Assembly: GCA_947302185.1 (NCBI GenBank)
Contig: CAMYVI010000011.1
Coordinates: 1 to 20,276, forward strand
Origin: an uncultured Lachnospiraceae bacterium
Lineage (GTDB): Bacteria > Bacillota_A > Clostridia > Lachnospirales > Lachnospiraceae
Length of the DNA: 20,276 bases
Direction: 5' to 3'
Numbering within the stretch: the first letter of the stretch is position 1; each line of letters starts with the position of its first letter. Below, piece after piece: positions 1 through 7,389 of this stretch. The position numbers and the translations under genes were made by a program. The notes under the pieces are model-generated. The model made no database searches, was not told the DNA's origin, and worked only from the letters and a program-made list of their open reading frames with translations.

Positions 1-354
1 TCTATTCTCGAGACCGGCGACCAGAAGGAACTTTGCAGCGAGTTCCTTGATGCCTTCTTCCTCAGCTTCTTTAGCCATACGGACGTACATATCTGTCCAT
101 TCCTCGTTCTCACCTGCTGCAGCTGCTGCCAGATTGGATTCGAGATCGCCGATTCCGCCGAGCTCTTTGAACCACATTTTTGCATGCTCTTTCTCCTGGT
201 CTGCTGTCTCAAGGAAGATAGAAGCAATCTGTTCATAGCCGGATTTCTTGGCCTGAGAAGCGAAGTATGTGTATTTGTTGCGAGCCTGGGATTCGCCTGC
301 AAAAGCATCCCAGAGATTCTTTTCTGTCTTTGTTCCCGCGTATTTGTTTGCCAT
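1..354 (-). CDS. rbr: Rubrerythrin, classical type (C-terminus cut by window edge)
   Basis: The first 118 residues of a rubrerythrin are visible; the gene runs off the left edge. Rubrerythrins are cytoplasmic diiron proteins that reduce hydrogen peroxide to water with electrons from rubredoxin or NADH-linked reductases, mostly in anaerobes. The protein begins MANKYAGTKTEKNLWDAFAG and shows the helix-bundle motifs GESQARNKY and DQEKEHAKMWF (the ExxH diiron ligand pattern). It stops at ...VAGLENR, just where the usual HEERY helix would follow, so the last diiron helix and any C-terminal rubredoxin domain lie outside the window. An AAAGGAAAA ribosome site lies just upstream of the ATG. It sits about 120 bp downstream of the reverse rubrerythrin on the same strand, suggesting one oxidative-stress unit, although a hairpin separates them. 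The family is certain; whether the C-terminal rubredoxin domain is present cannot be seen. Confidence 0.9.
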   Translation of the reverse strand, partial: MANKYAGTKTEKNLWDAFAGESQARNKYTYFASQAKKSGYEQIASIFLETADQEKEHAKMWFKELGGIGDLESNLAAAAAGENEEWTDMYVRMAKEAEEEGIKELAAKFLLVAGLENR

Positions 355-385
355 TTGAAATTTTCCTTTCTTAATTCTATTATAA

Positions 386-405
386 GGGGAGCATTTCTGC
401 TCCCC
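386..405 (-). terminator. Hairpin between the two rubrerythrin genes
   Basis: GGGGAGCA (386-393) and TGCTCCCC (398-405) form a perfect 8-bp stem with a 4-base loop. Read on the minus strand it is followed by TTATAATAG, a poor T-tract. It may be a weak terminator or a processing/stabilising hairpin that uncouples the levels of the two rubrerythrins. Confidence 0.45.
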
Positions 406-476
406 TGCCATAGTCATGCTTTATCCGAAAACTGGTTTATTTCAATGGGAGAAGCACCCACTTCGTAAAACGTTTA

Positions 477-1019
477 TTAGCCGAAGTATCTGTCAAGCAG
501 ACCCTTGAAAGCTTTGCCGTGACGAGCCTCATCGCGAGCCATCTCATGAACTGTATCATGGATCGCATCGAGGTTGAGGGCTTTTGCTCTCTTGGCGAGA
601 TCAGTCTTGCCGGCGGTTGCGCCATTTTCAGCATCTACGCGCATCTGCAGATTCTTCTTTGTGCTGTCTGTAAGGACTTCGCCGAGAAGTTCTGCGAATT
701 TAGCTGCATGCTCAGCCTCTTCGAAAGCTGCTTTCTCATAGTAGAGACCGACTTCCGGATAGCCTTCGCGGAAAGCGACGCGTGCCATTGCGAGGTACAT
801 ACCGACTTCTGAGCATTCGCCTTCGAAATTGGAGCGAAGGTCAGCCTTGATATCTTCCGGAACGTCAGATGCAACGCCGACTACATGCTCGGAAGCCCAT
901 GTCATCTCCTCGCTCTGCTTTACGAACTTTTCAGCCGGAACTTTACATACCGGGCACTTTTCCGGAGGAGTGTCACCTTCATGAACATAACCACAAACTG
1001 AACATACCCATTTTGCCAT
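477..1019 (-). CDS. Reverse rubrerythrin (rubredoxin domain at N-terminus)
   Basis: A 180-residue protein with the domain order of reverse rubrerythrins, the family of the clostridial NADH:rubredoxin-dependent peroxidases. A rubredoxin-like domain comes first ([11 protein letters not shown]..., CPVCKVP; two CxxC iron-binding pairs in residues 6-26), followed by a four-helix diiron bundle with [30 protein letters not shown], a DAENGATAG segment and [13 protein letters not shown]. The last and second helices carry the ExxH ligand patterns. Members reduce hydrogen peroxide, and in some clostridia oxygen, to water in the cytoplasm. The ATG is preceded at good spacing by AAAGGAGAT. A classical rubrerythrin follows on the same strand. 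The region upstream carries inverted repeats that could be operators, but no clear PerR box was found. Length and motifs are normal for the family. Confidence 0.95.
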   Translation of the reverse strand: MAKWVCSVCGYVHEGDTPPEKCPVCKVPAEKFVKQSEEMTWASEHVVGVASDVPEDIKADLRSNFEGECSEVGMYLAMARVAFREGYPEVGLYYEKAAFEEAEHAAKFAELLGEVLTDSTKKNLQMRVDAENGATAGKTDLAKRAKALNLDAIHDTVHEMARDEARHGKAFKGLLDRYFG

Positions 1020-1119
1020 AACATATCTCCTTTATAAAAAATAAAATGAGACAAATGCCTCTGCCTCTCTCCGTACCTTTCGACTCTGACGGACATTTGC
1101 CAAAATGGTGCGTCAACAG

Positions 1120-1172
1120 AATCAATCGGCACGTTGATTTCTGATTACAAGTACACGATAACACATAATGTG
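1120..1172. promoter_or_regulatory. Two short inverted repeats upstream of the reverse rubrerythrin
   Basis: AATCAA (1120-1125) and TTGATT (1134-1139) form an inverted repeat with an 8-base spacer. CACATAATGTG (1162-1172) is a perfect 11-base palindrome. Both lie 100-155 bp upstream of the reverse rubrerythrin start and between divergent genes, so they could be regulator sites. I could not place a convincing minus-strand -35/-10 pair nearby, so the role is unproven. Confidence 0.25.
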
Positions 1173-1217
1173 AGAATAGCCAATGCTAACTGAGATTCAA
1201 TCTCATAATTTGTTTTC

Positions 1218-1246
1218 TTGATAGATATAAGGAAAAAAGGTATACT
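1218..1246 (+). promoter_or_regulatory. Sigma-A-type promoter for the DUF2298 gene
   Basis: TTGATA (1218-1223), a spacer of exactly 17 bases, and TATACT (1241-1246) form a near-consensus promoter on the plus strand. Transcription would start near 1253, giving a leader of about 190 nt before the GTG start at 1442. Confidence 0.75.
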
Positions 1247-1252
1247 GTAGTG

Positions 1253-1441
1253 ATAGTCGGCGCGGGAAAGATTTCGTATGGATGAGCCGTCAGGATAAAA
1301 CACGGATCCGCGAAGCGGTTCCGAAAGTTGTACGTAAATGAAGTTATAATGAAAGATTTGCAGAAATAACAAACGGAAAAGAATTCATCTGACTGATGAG
1401 TATCTTAACCGTAAACAAATTGAGTAGGAAGGAATAAATCT
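1253..1441 (+). other. Long 5' leader of the DUF2298 gene with a hairpin
   Basis: The inferred untranslated leader is about 190 nt, longer than needed for a ribosome site. It holds a hairpin, CGGATCCGC (1303-1311) against GCGGTTCCG (1315-1323), with a single T-T mismatch and a GAA loop. I could not match the region to any riboswitch class I know, and there is no terminator hairpin with a T-run before the gene. The segment ends with the ribosome site AGGAAGGAA ahead of GTG. Confidence 0.35.
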
Positions 1442-4003
1442 GTGAGTATATTTGTTTGGTGGCTGTTCACAGCTGTTCTGGGCCTCGGTTTCATGCCGCT
1501 CACCGGACTGGTCTTTCGGAATTTTCGGGATCGGGGCTGGATTTTCTCAAAATCGATAGGTATTCTGATTTCTTCGATGGTTTTTTTCTGGCTGAATAGC
1601 ATGCATGTGCTGAAATTTGTCCAGACGAATCTTCTGATTGTAACGGTCATTTTGATTGCGCTTAATATAATGATGTTTTTCCGCCTGAATATGGAATCTG
1701 TATTCAGCGACGCCGATTATATTCTGATCGCTGTCGAGGAAGTGCTGTTTCTGGCCGTATACCTGATCTGGGTCTGGATCATAGGATTCAAGCCGGAAGC
1801 TTACGGAACGGAGAAGTTCATGGATTACGGTTTCCTGACATCCATGATGCGGTCGCTCTGGATGCCGTTCGAGGATATGTGGTATTCGGGGGAACCGATC
1901 AATTATTATTACGGCGGGCAGTATGTAACGTCCTGGATGATCAAGCTGACAGGTATCAACGTAGGCGTCGGTTACAATGTTATGCGTGCTTTGATTGCTT
2001 CATTTTCATTTTGCGCGCCGTTTTCACTGGTCTGGCAGCTGATGCGGGACCGGTTCGGCAGGAAGGGTAAGGAAGCGCCGTGGGTGTCGGCATTTATTGC
2101 CGGATGGGCGGTCGCTTTCTGCGGAAATTTTCATTACGTTATTTACGGAATCATTAAGCCGCTTGTGTACAGCGCCAGAGGAGATGAGTACAATTACTGG
2201 TTTCCTGATTCAACGAGGTATATAGGGTACGATCCGGATCTGCCTGATAAGACGATTCACGAGTATCCTGCGTATTCGACGGTGCTGGGTGATTTGCATG
2301 CACATTATCTTGATATTTTATTTGTGGTCGCTGTCACGGCTATCGCATATGCGTATGCGCAGAAAGTGCTGGCAAGTTCGAAAACTTCCGGTAAGCATGA
2401 ACGTTTGACTACACAGTCACTGCTTATTGAAATCCTGGCGCAGCCGGAAATTATTCTGATCGGTTTCTTTACCGGAATCTTCCGGTTCACAAATTTCTGG
2501 GATTTCCCGATTTATTTTGTTGTCTGCGGTTCAATTGTCTTTTTCATGAATCTGTGGAAGTATAAGGACGATCTTGTTCGATTTGCGGTGGTGATGGCCG
2601 GCCAGGCGGCGGAGGCATTTGTCATAGGTTATATAGCCTGTCTGCCGTTCACGATGAATTTCGACCAGATTTCTTCAGAGATCGGTCTTTGCACAACGCA
2701 TACCGTGTTCTATCAGTTCATGGTCCTGTGGGGCCTTCCGATTGCGGTCTTTTCGGGCTTTTTAATTATGATCGTGCTTGAGCAGATAGAGAGAAGCAAG
2801 GCGACGCGGGCGGTGGCCGGTCCGGTCGGAGAGCCGGGACCTGTATTGGGTGAGAGCCCGTCGGAGGGTGGCGAAGGTATTGCCCGAAAGGATGAGATAG
2901 AAGCGGCCGGAGATATAAGCGCGGCATCGGATAAGAACCCGTCGGCCGTCGGTGAAAGCATACTCCTAAAAGATGAGAGAGGACAGGCCGGAGAGAATGA
3001 GCGGAGGGTTTGGGCAGGTTTGCCGACCGGTCCGGACAGGATGCTCCATGAAGATGTAAAGGCAGCAGACGTGAAGGCCGCAAAGACAGCGGTGAGAGAT
3101 AAGACGGCTAAGCCGGATAGAGGGGCGAAGAGAGCGGATAGGGCATTTTCCTTCCCGACACTTCGGAAGAACGATTCCGGGGAGGAGAAAAAACGGGAGC
3201 TTAATTCGGGACCGATGATAGAGGACTCTCCGGATGATGACAGAGTGCTGTTCGGACTGCACTTGCCGGATCTGGCGGTGATTCTTATCGGGCTTTGCGC
3301 GCTCGGGCTTATTCTCATGCCGGAAGTGATTTACGTGAAGGATATTTACGGGGGCGAGCATTACCGCGCAAATACCATGTTCAAGCTGACATATCAGGCG
3401 TTCATCCTGTTCGGGATGATGATGGGGTATGTGATCGAGAGATGTTATCTTCGCGGGCGGAGAGCCGGAAGGGTATTTTCGATTGTTGCGTTGGTTCTTG
3501 TCGTGTTCACGGCGGGTTATATTTTCAAGAGCATTAATTCCTGGTTCGGAAATGTTCTTAAGAGTAATGACAGAATCAGCACGGATGCGTCAGTGTTCGT
3601 GGATGAATCGATGAGTACGGATTTTGATGCTATCAGCTGGCTGAATAATACTGTGACGGGGCGGCCCGTGGTGCTTGAGGCACCGGGCGACAGTTATACC
3701 GATTATCAGAGAGTGTCGGTGGCTACGGGGCTTCCGACGGTGCTCGGATGGTATGTACACGAGTGGCTGTGGCGAAACGACACGGATGCGCTGAATGCCA
3801 GGGTGTCCGATGCGCAGACGATTTATACGTCGACGGATGAGGAGACGGTGCGGCAGCTGATACGGAAGTACGATATAAAGTACATTTATATCGGTCAGCT
3901 GGAGCGGCAGAAGTATCCGGATCTGAATGACGCTCTGCTTCAGAGTATCGGCCAGGTGGCTTACTCGGACGGGGAGACCACTTATATAATGAAGGTGTAT
4001 TGA
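1442..4003 (+). CDS. DUF2298 (YYY-type) polytopic membrane protein, GT-C-like
   Basis: An 853-residue integral membrane protein of the DUF2298 family (Chlor_Arch_YYY domain). Members resemble GT-C polyprenyl-phosphate-dependent glycosyltransferases in architecture; no reaction is established. Marks of the family are the YYYGGQ motif (residues 155-160), the GDLHAH motif with D284, H286 and H288, the FWDFP motif near 353, YGGEHYRANTMFK (636-648) and GWYVHEWLWR (769-778) in the C-terminal extramembrane part. Many hydrophobic helices flank these. Residues about 450-605 are a charged, Gly/Ala/Glu/Lys-rich insert with no hydrophobic segment, separating two membrane blocks. The start is GTG: AGGAAGGAA lies at normal spacing and the first helix begins at once (MSIFVWWLFTAVLGLGF). 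It stands alone between its own promoter and terminator, so neighbours give no hint of a substrate. Inference: it handles a surface glycan or lipid-linked sugar. Confidence 0.85.
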   Translation: MSIFVWWLFTAVLGLGFMPLTGLVFRNFRDRGWIFSKSIGILISSMVFFWLNSMHVLKFVQTNLLIVTVILIALNIMMFFRLNMESVFSDADYILIAVEEVLFLAVYLIWVWIIGFKPEAYGTEKFMDYGFLTSMMRSLWMPFEDMWYSGEPINYYYGGQYVTSWMIKLTGINVGVGYNVMRALIASFSFCAPFSLVWQLMRDRFGRKGKEAPWVSAFIAGWAVAFCGNFHYVIYGIIKPLVYSARGDEYNYWFPDSTRYIGYDPDLPDKTIHEYPAYSTVLGDLHAHYLDILFVVAVTAIAYAYAQKVLASSKTSGKHERLTTQSLLIEILAQPEIILIGFFTGIFRFTNFWDFPIYFVVCGSIVFFMNLWKYKDDLVRFAVVMAGQAAEAFVIGYIACLPFTMNFDQISSEIGLCTTHTVFYQFMVLWGLPIAVFSGFLIMIVLEQIERSKATRAVAGPVGEPGPVLGESPSEGGEGIARKDEIEAAGDISAASDKNPSAVGESILLKDERGQAGENERRVWAGLPTGPDRMLHEDVKAADVKAAKTAVRDKTAKPDRGAKRADRAFSFPTLRKNDSGEEKKRELNSGPMIEDSPDDDRVLFGLHLPDLAVILIGLCALGLILMPEVIYVKDIYGGEHYRANTMFKLTYQAFILFGMMMGYVIERCYLRGRRAGRVFSIVALVLVVFTAGYIFKSINSWFGNVLKSNDRISTDASVFVDESMSTDFDAISWLNNTVTGRPVVLEAPGDSYTDYQRVSVATGLPTVLGWYVHEWLWRNDTDALNARVSDAQTIYTSTDEETVRQLIRKYDIKYIYIGQLERQKYPDLNDALLQSIGQVAYSDGETTYIMKVY

Positions 4004-4009
4004 GAGGGG

Positions 4010-4038
4010 GCGTGACCATGGGGGTCACGCTCTTTTTT
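4010..4038 (+). terminator. Rho-independent terminator of the DUF2298 gene
   Basis: GCGTGACC (4010-4017) and GGTCACGC (4023-4030) form a perfect 8-bp stem with a 5-base loop, followed by TCTTTTTT (4031-4038). It begins seven bases after the DUF2298 stop codon. Confidence 0.92.
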
Positions 4039-4056
4039 GGCGTCGGGTGGCCGGTC

Positions 4057-4130
4057 GGGGACGGTTCTTAACGATTGGGGACGGTTCTTAACCAGTCAGG
4101 GACGGTTCTTAGCGGTTAAGAACCGTCCCC
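4057..4130. repeat. REP-like cluster: three direct copies and one inverted copy of GGGGACGGTTCTTAAC
   Basis: Copies of GGGGACGGTTCTTAAC lie at 4057-4072 and 4077-4092. A third, GGGACGGTTCTTA, lies at 4099-4111, and an exact inverted 16-base copy lies at 4115-4130. Spacing between direct copies is 20 and about 21 bases. The third copy and the inverted copy form a 13-bp perfect hairpin with a 5-base loop (4112-4116). Similar GGGACGGTTCTT / AAGAACCGTCCC repeats occur in many Firmicutes genomes and resemble REP elements mobilised by Y1 (RAYT) transposases; that link is from general knowledge. No transposase is present here. Confidence 0.85.
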
Positions 4131-4142
4131 GATTAGTGGCGC

Positions 4143-4171
4143 TTGCACAATAGCGGAAAAGATAGTATGAT
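4143..4171 (+). promoter_or_regulatory. Sigma-A-type promoter of metG
   Basis: TTGCAC (4143-4148), a 17-base spacer, and TATGAT (4166-4171). The implied leader is about 55 nt, too short for a T-box. It contains a perfect 8-bp hairpin, AAGAAAAC (4194-4201) against GTTTTCTT (4207-4214), directly before the ribosome site AGGAGG (4218-4223). Confidence 0.7.
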
Positions 4172-4231
4172 TGAAGCTATGTATGATTTACGAAAGAAAA
4201 CCTACCGTTTTCTTAAGAGGAGGAGCGCAGA

Positions 4232-6247
4232 ATGAAAGACAGAGGAAAATACTACATCACGACGGCCATCGCCTACACCTCAGGCAAGCCGCATATCGGA
4301 AATACGTATGAAATCATTCTGGCCGACGCCATCGCCCGTTTTAAACGCCAGGAAGGCTATGATGTCTTCTTCCAGACCGGAACGGATGAGCATGGTCAGA
4401 AGATCGAGAATAAGGCAAATGAAGCCGGCGTCACTCCGAAAGCCTATGTCGACAAGACAGCAGGGGAAGTGCGCAGAATATGGGACCTCATGAACACCTC
4501 TTATGACAAGTTCATCCGCACAACGGATGAAGACCACGAGAGGCAGGTCCAGAAGATGTTCCGCAAGATGTATGAAAAAGGCGACATCTACAAGGGCTCT
4601 TACGAGGGAATGTATTGCACAGCCTGTGAATCTTTCTACACGGAGTCACAGCTTGTTGACGGAAAATGTCCGGACTGCGGAGGGGAGGTCACCCCTGCTT
4701 CCGAGGAAGCCTACTTCTTTAAAATGAGCAAATATGCCGATCGTCTGATCGAGCACATCAATACGCACCCGGAATTCATTCAGCCGGAATCCCGCAAGAA
4801 CGAGATGATGAACAACTTCCTTCTCCCGGGCCTGCAGGATCTCTGTGTCTCCAGAACATCCTTCACATGGGGGATCCCGGTAGATTTCGATCCGAAACAT
4901 GTCACCTACGTATGGCTGGATGCGCTGACCAACTACATCACGGGAATCGGATATGACGCGGACGGCAACCACTCTGAGCGCTTCATGAAGTACTGGCCGG
5001 CAGATCTTCACCTGATCGGCAAGGATATCATCCGTTTCCATACAATTTACTGGCCGATCTTCCTTATGTCTCTGGACGTTCCGCTTCCGAAGCAGGTCTT
5101 CGGCCATCCGTGGCTTCTCCAGAGCGGCGGAAAAATGAGCAAGTCCAAGGGCAATGTCATCTATGCGGACGATCTGGCGGGAATTTTCGGCGTCGACGCT
5201 GTCCGTTACTTCGTGCTTCATGAGATGCCGTTTGAAAATGACGGCGTCATCTCCTGGGAGCTGATGGTAGAGCGCATGAACTCCGAGCTTGCCAACACTA
5301 TGGGCAACCTTGTCAACCGGACGATCGCAATGAGCAACAAGTATTTCGGCGGCGTGGCCGAGAACAGAGGCGTAGTTGATGATCAGGGTATCGATGATGA
5401 TCTTCATGCAAATATGACGGCTGCCGTAGGCAAGGTAGAGAAACATATGGAGCGTCTGCATGTGGCGGATGCGCTTACGGACATTTTCAACCTCTTCAAG
5501 AGATGCAACAAATACATCGATGAGACTGAGCCGTGGAAACTTGCGAAAGACGAGGCTGCACAGGACCGTCTGGCGACCGTGCTTTACAATTTGCTTGACG
5601 GAATCACGACAGGAGCCACTCTCCTTTCTGCTTTCATGCCTGAGACAGTTGAGAAGATATTTGCACAGATCAACGCATCGCCGGTAGATCTTGACGAGCT
5701 TACACATGTCGGTAATTATCCGTCGGGCAATAAGGTCACAGATAAGCCGGAGATCTTATTTGCAAGAATGAAGGTCGAAGACGTCTTGAAGCAGGTCGAG
5801 GTGATCGAGGAAGCACAGAAAGCCGCGCTTGCACCGAAGACTGAGGAGAAGGCTGAAGAAAAGGTCGAAGAAAAGGCTGAGGAGAAGACCGAGGCAGCGC
5901 AAATTGAGCATAAGGAAATCTGCACATATGATGATTTTGCAAAATGCGAGTTCCGCGTCGGCGAGATCATTGCCTGCGAAGCCGTGAAGAAGTCCAAGAA
6001 GCTTCTCTGCTCACAAGTCAGGATCGGACCGAATGAGACCGTTCAGATCTGCTCCGGTCTGCGTCCGAAATATGCGCCGGAAGATATGATCGGCAAGAAG
6101 GTCATGGTCATTGTGAATCTTGCACCGAGAAAGATGGCAGGACTTGAGAGCCAGGGCATGATTCTCTGTGCTGAGGATCCGGACGGGAATCTCTCGCTGA
6201 TGACGCCGGAGAAGAAAGAGTTCCCGGCGGGATCGGAGATTTCGTGA
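4232..6247 (+). CDS. metG: Methionyl-tRNA synthetase with C-terminal tRNA-binding domain
   Basis: Charges tRNA-Met with methionine in the cytoplasm, at ATP cost. The class I Rossmann domain carries the HIGH-type motif HIGN (residues 21-24) and KMSKS (301-305). A Cys4 zinc knuckle is seen at C129, C132, C146 and C149. VWLDALTNY marks the methionine-site region. The anticodon-binding helical domain follows to about residue 520. A linker of four TEEK/AEEK/VEEK/AEEK tetrads (537-552) leads to an EMAP-II/Trbp111-like OB-fold tRNA-binding domain (about 562-671, with CEFRVGEIIACE and MAGLESQGMILCAED). The total of 671 residues fits bacterial MetG with this appended dimerisation/tRNA-binding module. 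AGGAGG lies 8 bases before the ATG. tatD follows on the same strand, as is common in Firmicutes. Confidence 0.98.
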   Translation: MKDRGKYYITTAIAYTSGKPHIGNTYEIILADAIARFKRQEGYDVFFQTGTDEHGQKIENKANEAGVTPKAYVDKTAGEVRRIWDLMNTSYDKFIRTTDEDHERQVQKMFRKMYEKGDIYKGSYEGMYCTACESFYTESQLVDGKCPDCGGEVTPASEEAYFFKMSKYADRLIEHINTHPEFIQPESRKNEMMNNFLLPGLQDLCVSRTSFTWGIPVDFDPKHVTYVWLDALTNYITGIGYDADGNHSERFMKYWPADLHLIGKDIIRFHTIYWPIFLMSLDVPLPKQVFGHPWLLQSGGKMSKSKGNVIYADDLAGIFGVDAVRYFVLHEMPFENDGVISWELMVERMNSELANTMGNLVNRTIAMSNKYFGGVAENRGVVDDQGIDDDLHANMTAAVGKVEKHMERLHVADALTDIFNLFKRCNKYIDETEPWKLAKDEAAQDRLATVLYNLLDGITTGATLLSAFMPETVEKIFAQINASPVDLDELTHVGNYPSGNKVTDKPEILFARMKVEDVLKQVEVIEEAQKAALAPKTEEKAEEKVEEKAEEKTEAAQIEHKEICTYDDFAKCEFRVGEIIACEAVKKSKKLLCSQVRIGPNETVQICSGLRPKYAPEDMIGKKVMVIVNLAPRKMAGLESQGMILCAEDPDGNLSLMTPEKKEFPAGSEIS

Positions 6248-6296
6248 GTGAATCCCCTCTGCCATAGACGGCGGGATACATAGTACTGAAAATGAG

Positions 6297-6342
6297 ATCC
6301 AGTTGTTTCGCAACCTAACGGCTGCGGGATAACTGGATTTTT
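6297..6342 (+). terminator. Probable terminator after metG
   Basis: ATCCAGTT (6297-6304) and AACTGGAT (6331-6338) form an 8-bp stem. CGCA/TGCG can pair inside the loop, and a short T-run (6338-6342) follows. It lies about 50 bases after the metG stop. The loop is long and the T-run short, so termination may be partial and allow readthrough into tatD. Confidence 0.5.
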
Positions 6343-6404
6343 GCGAGAAAGGCTGCGGCGCAGATGTCGGACTGGCCGTACACACAGATTACACGGGGTG
6401 AGGA

Positions 6405-6427
6405 GAGGAAAAGCATGCATTTTCCTC
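6405..6427. repeat. 23-bp palindrome just upstream of tatD
   Basis: GAGGAAAA (6405-6412) and TTTTCCTC (6420-6427) are perfect inverted arms around the loop GCATGCA. The element ends 19 bases before the tatD ATG. It could be an operator or an mRNA hairpin near the ribosome site; no T-run follows. Confidence 0.5.
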
Positions 6428-6446
6428 GAACTTACAGGGAGAGCAT

Positions 6447-7280
6447 ATGATAATAGATACACATGTACATTATGATGATGAAGCTTTTGACTCGGATCGC
6501 GAGGAGATCATCGGTTCGCTGCAGGAGAACAATATCGGTTTTGTGCTGGATGTCGGGTCTACGAAAGAGAGCCTGCCGAAAATCCGCGGCCTGATAAATC
6601 GGTATGACTTTGTTTACGGCGCTATGGGTCTGCATCCGGATGAAATCGGAGATCTCACGGATGAGCTGCTCGATGAACTCCGGGAGGATATGAGGAATCC
6701 GAAGGTTCTCGCAGTCGGAGAGATAGGACTTGATTATTACTGGAATAAGGAGGAGAAGGAACTGCAGATGGCAGCCTTCCGGAGACAGATCCGACTGGCA
6801 CAGGAGTGCGGAAAACCGGTTGTGATACATTCCAGAGAGGCCGCTGCGGATACATTGAATATCGTGCGGGAAATGTACGGTAAAGGGTCTCTGTGGGAAG
6901 AGCTGCACGGAACAGTGCCTGCCCGTGTCGGAGATGCGGGACCGGCAGAGCGCAAAGGAGTCATGCACTGCTATTCCTATTCGGTGGAACAGGCGCGGAT
7001 ATATACCCGGGAACTGGGATTTTACCTGGGAATCGGGGGCGTTGTGACATTTAAAAATGCGAAAAAGCTCAAGGAGGTCGTGGCGGACACGCCGCTTGAG
7101 TATCTGGTGTTGGAGACGGATTGTCCGTATCTTGCACCGGTGCCTTACCGCGGGAAGCGGAATGCTTCTCTGTATCTGCCGCATGTGGTGCGTGCGATTG
7201 CCGAGTTGAAGGGTGTGAGCTGTGAGGAGGTCGAGCACGCGACGGAGGAGAATGCGAAGAGGCTGTTCAGGTTTCCCTGA
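6447..7280 (+). CDS. tatD: TatD-family metal-dependent hydrolase (DNase-like)
   Basis: A 277-residue TIM-barrel hydrolase of the TatD/YcfH family; characterised members are metal-dependent DNases, some also acting on D-aminoacyl-tRNA. Metal ligands of the family are visible: H6 and H8 (DTHVHYDD), E92 (AVGEIGLDYYW), H128 (PVVIHSREA), H174 (GVMHCYSYS) and D225 (LETDCPYLAP). The protein ends with the usual helix containing EENAKRLF. It is some 20 residues longer than typical members, because residues about 147-171 form an extra segment between the DTLNIVREM helix and GVMHCYS. A GGGAG ribosome site lies 6 bases before the ATG. It lies 199 bp after metG, a gene pair often kept together in Firmicutes. 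The barrel fold is firm; the substrate in vivo is not known. Confidence 0.95.
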   Translation: MIIDTHVHYDDEAFDSDREEIIGSLQENNIGFVLDVGSTKESLPKIRGLINRYDFVYGAMGLHPDEIGDLTDELLDELREDMRNPKVLAVGEIGLDYYWNKEEKELQMAAFRRQIRLAQECGKPVVIHSREAAADTLNIVREMYGKGSLWEELHGTVPARVGDAGPAERKGVMHCYSYSVEQARIYTRELGFYLGIGGVVTFKNAKKLKEVVADTPLEYLVLETDCPYLAPVPYRGKRNASLYLPHVVRAIAELKGVSCEEVEHATEENAKRLFRFP

Positions 7281-7389
7281 GTATTAGGGGGAGGGGAGGG
7301 CTTTAATCGGACTTCAAACAGGGCTCACACCGTCCCCGGCGGAGGCAAAACCGCCAAATTATAGCATTTGATCATCAATTTCACCAAAC

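Noticed and set aside
1388..1400. CTGATGAG, the core of hammerhead ribozymes
   Set aside because: No matching GAAA core strand or closing stems nearby; chance match.
2713..3318. Minus-strand Ser/Pro-rich open frames opposite the DUF2298 insert
   Set aside because: They arise because the insert is low-complexity; no start signals or domain were seen, and the plus frame is continuous with the membrane protein.
4172..4231. T-box or SAM riboswitch before metG
   Set aside because: The leader is only about 55 nt, and no T-box sequence or specifier stem is visible.
4646..5707. Minus-strand open frame of 353 codons opposite metG
   Set aside because: Entirely antisense to the strongly conserved MetG core; no motif of its own.
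6248..6446. A tRNA or small RNA gene between metG and tatD
   Set aside because: The structured segment is explained by a terminator-like stem and a palindrome; no cloverleaf could be built.
6432..7238. Minus-strand open frame of 268 codons opposite tatD
   Set aside because: Antisense to TatD, His/Arg-rich shadow translation without family signature.
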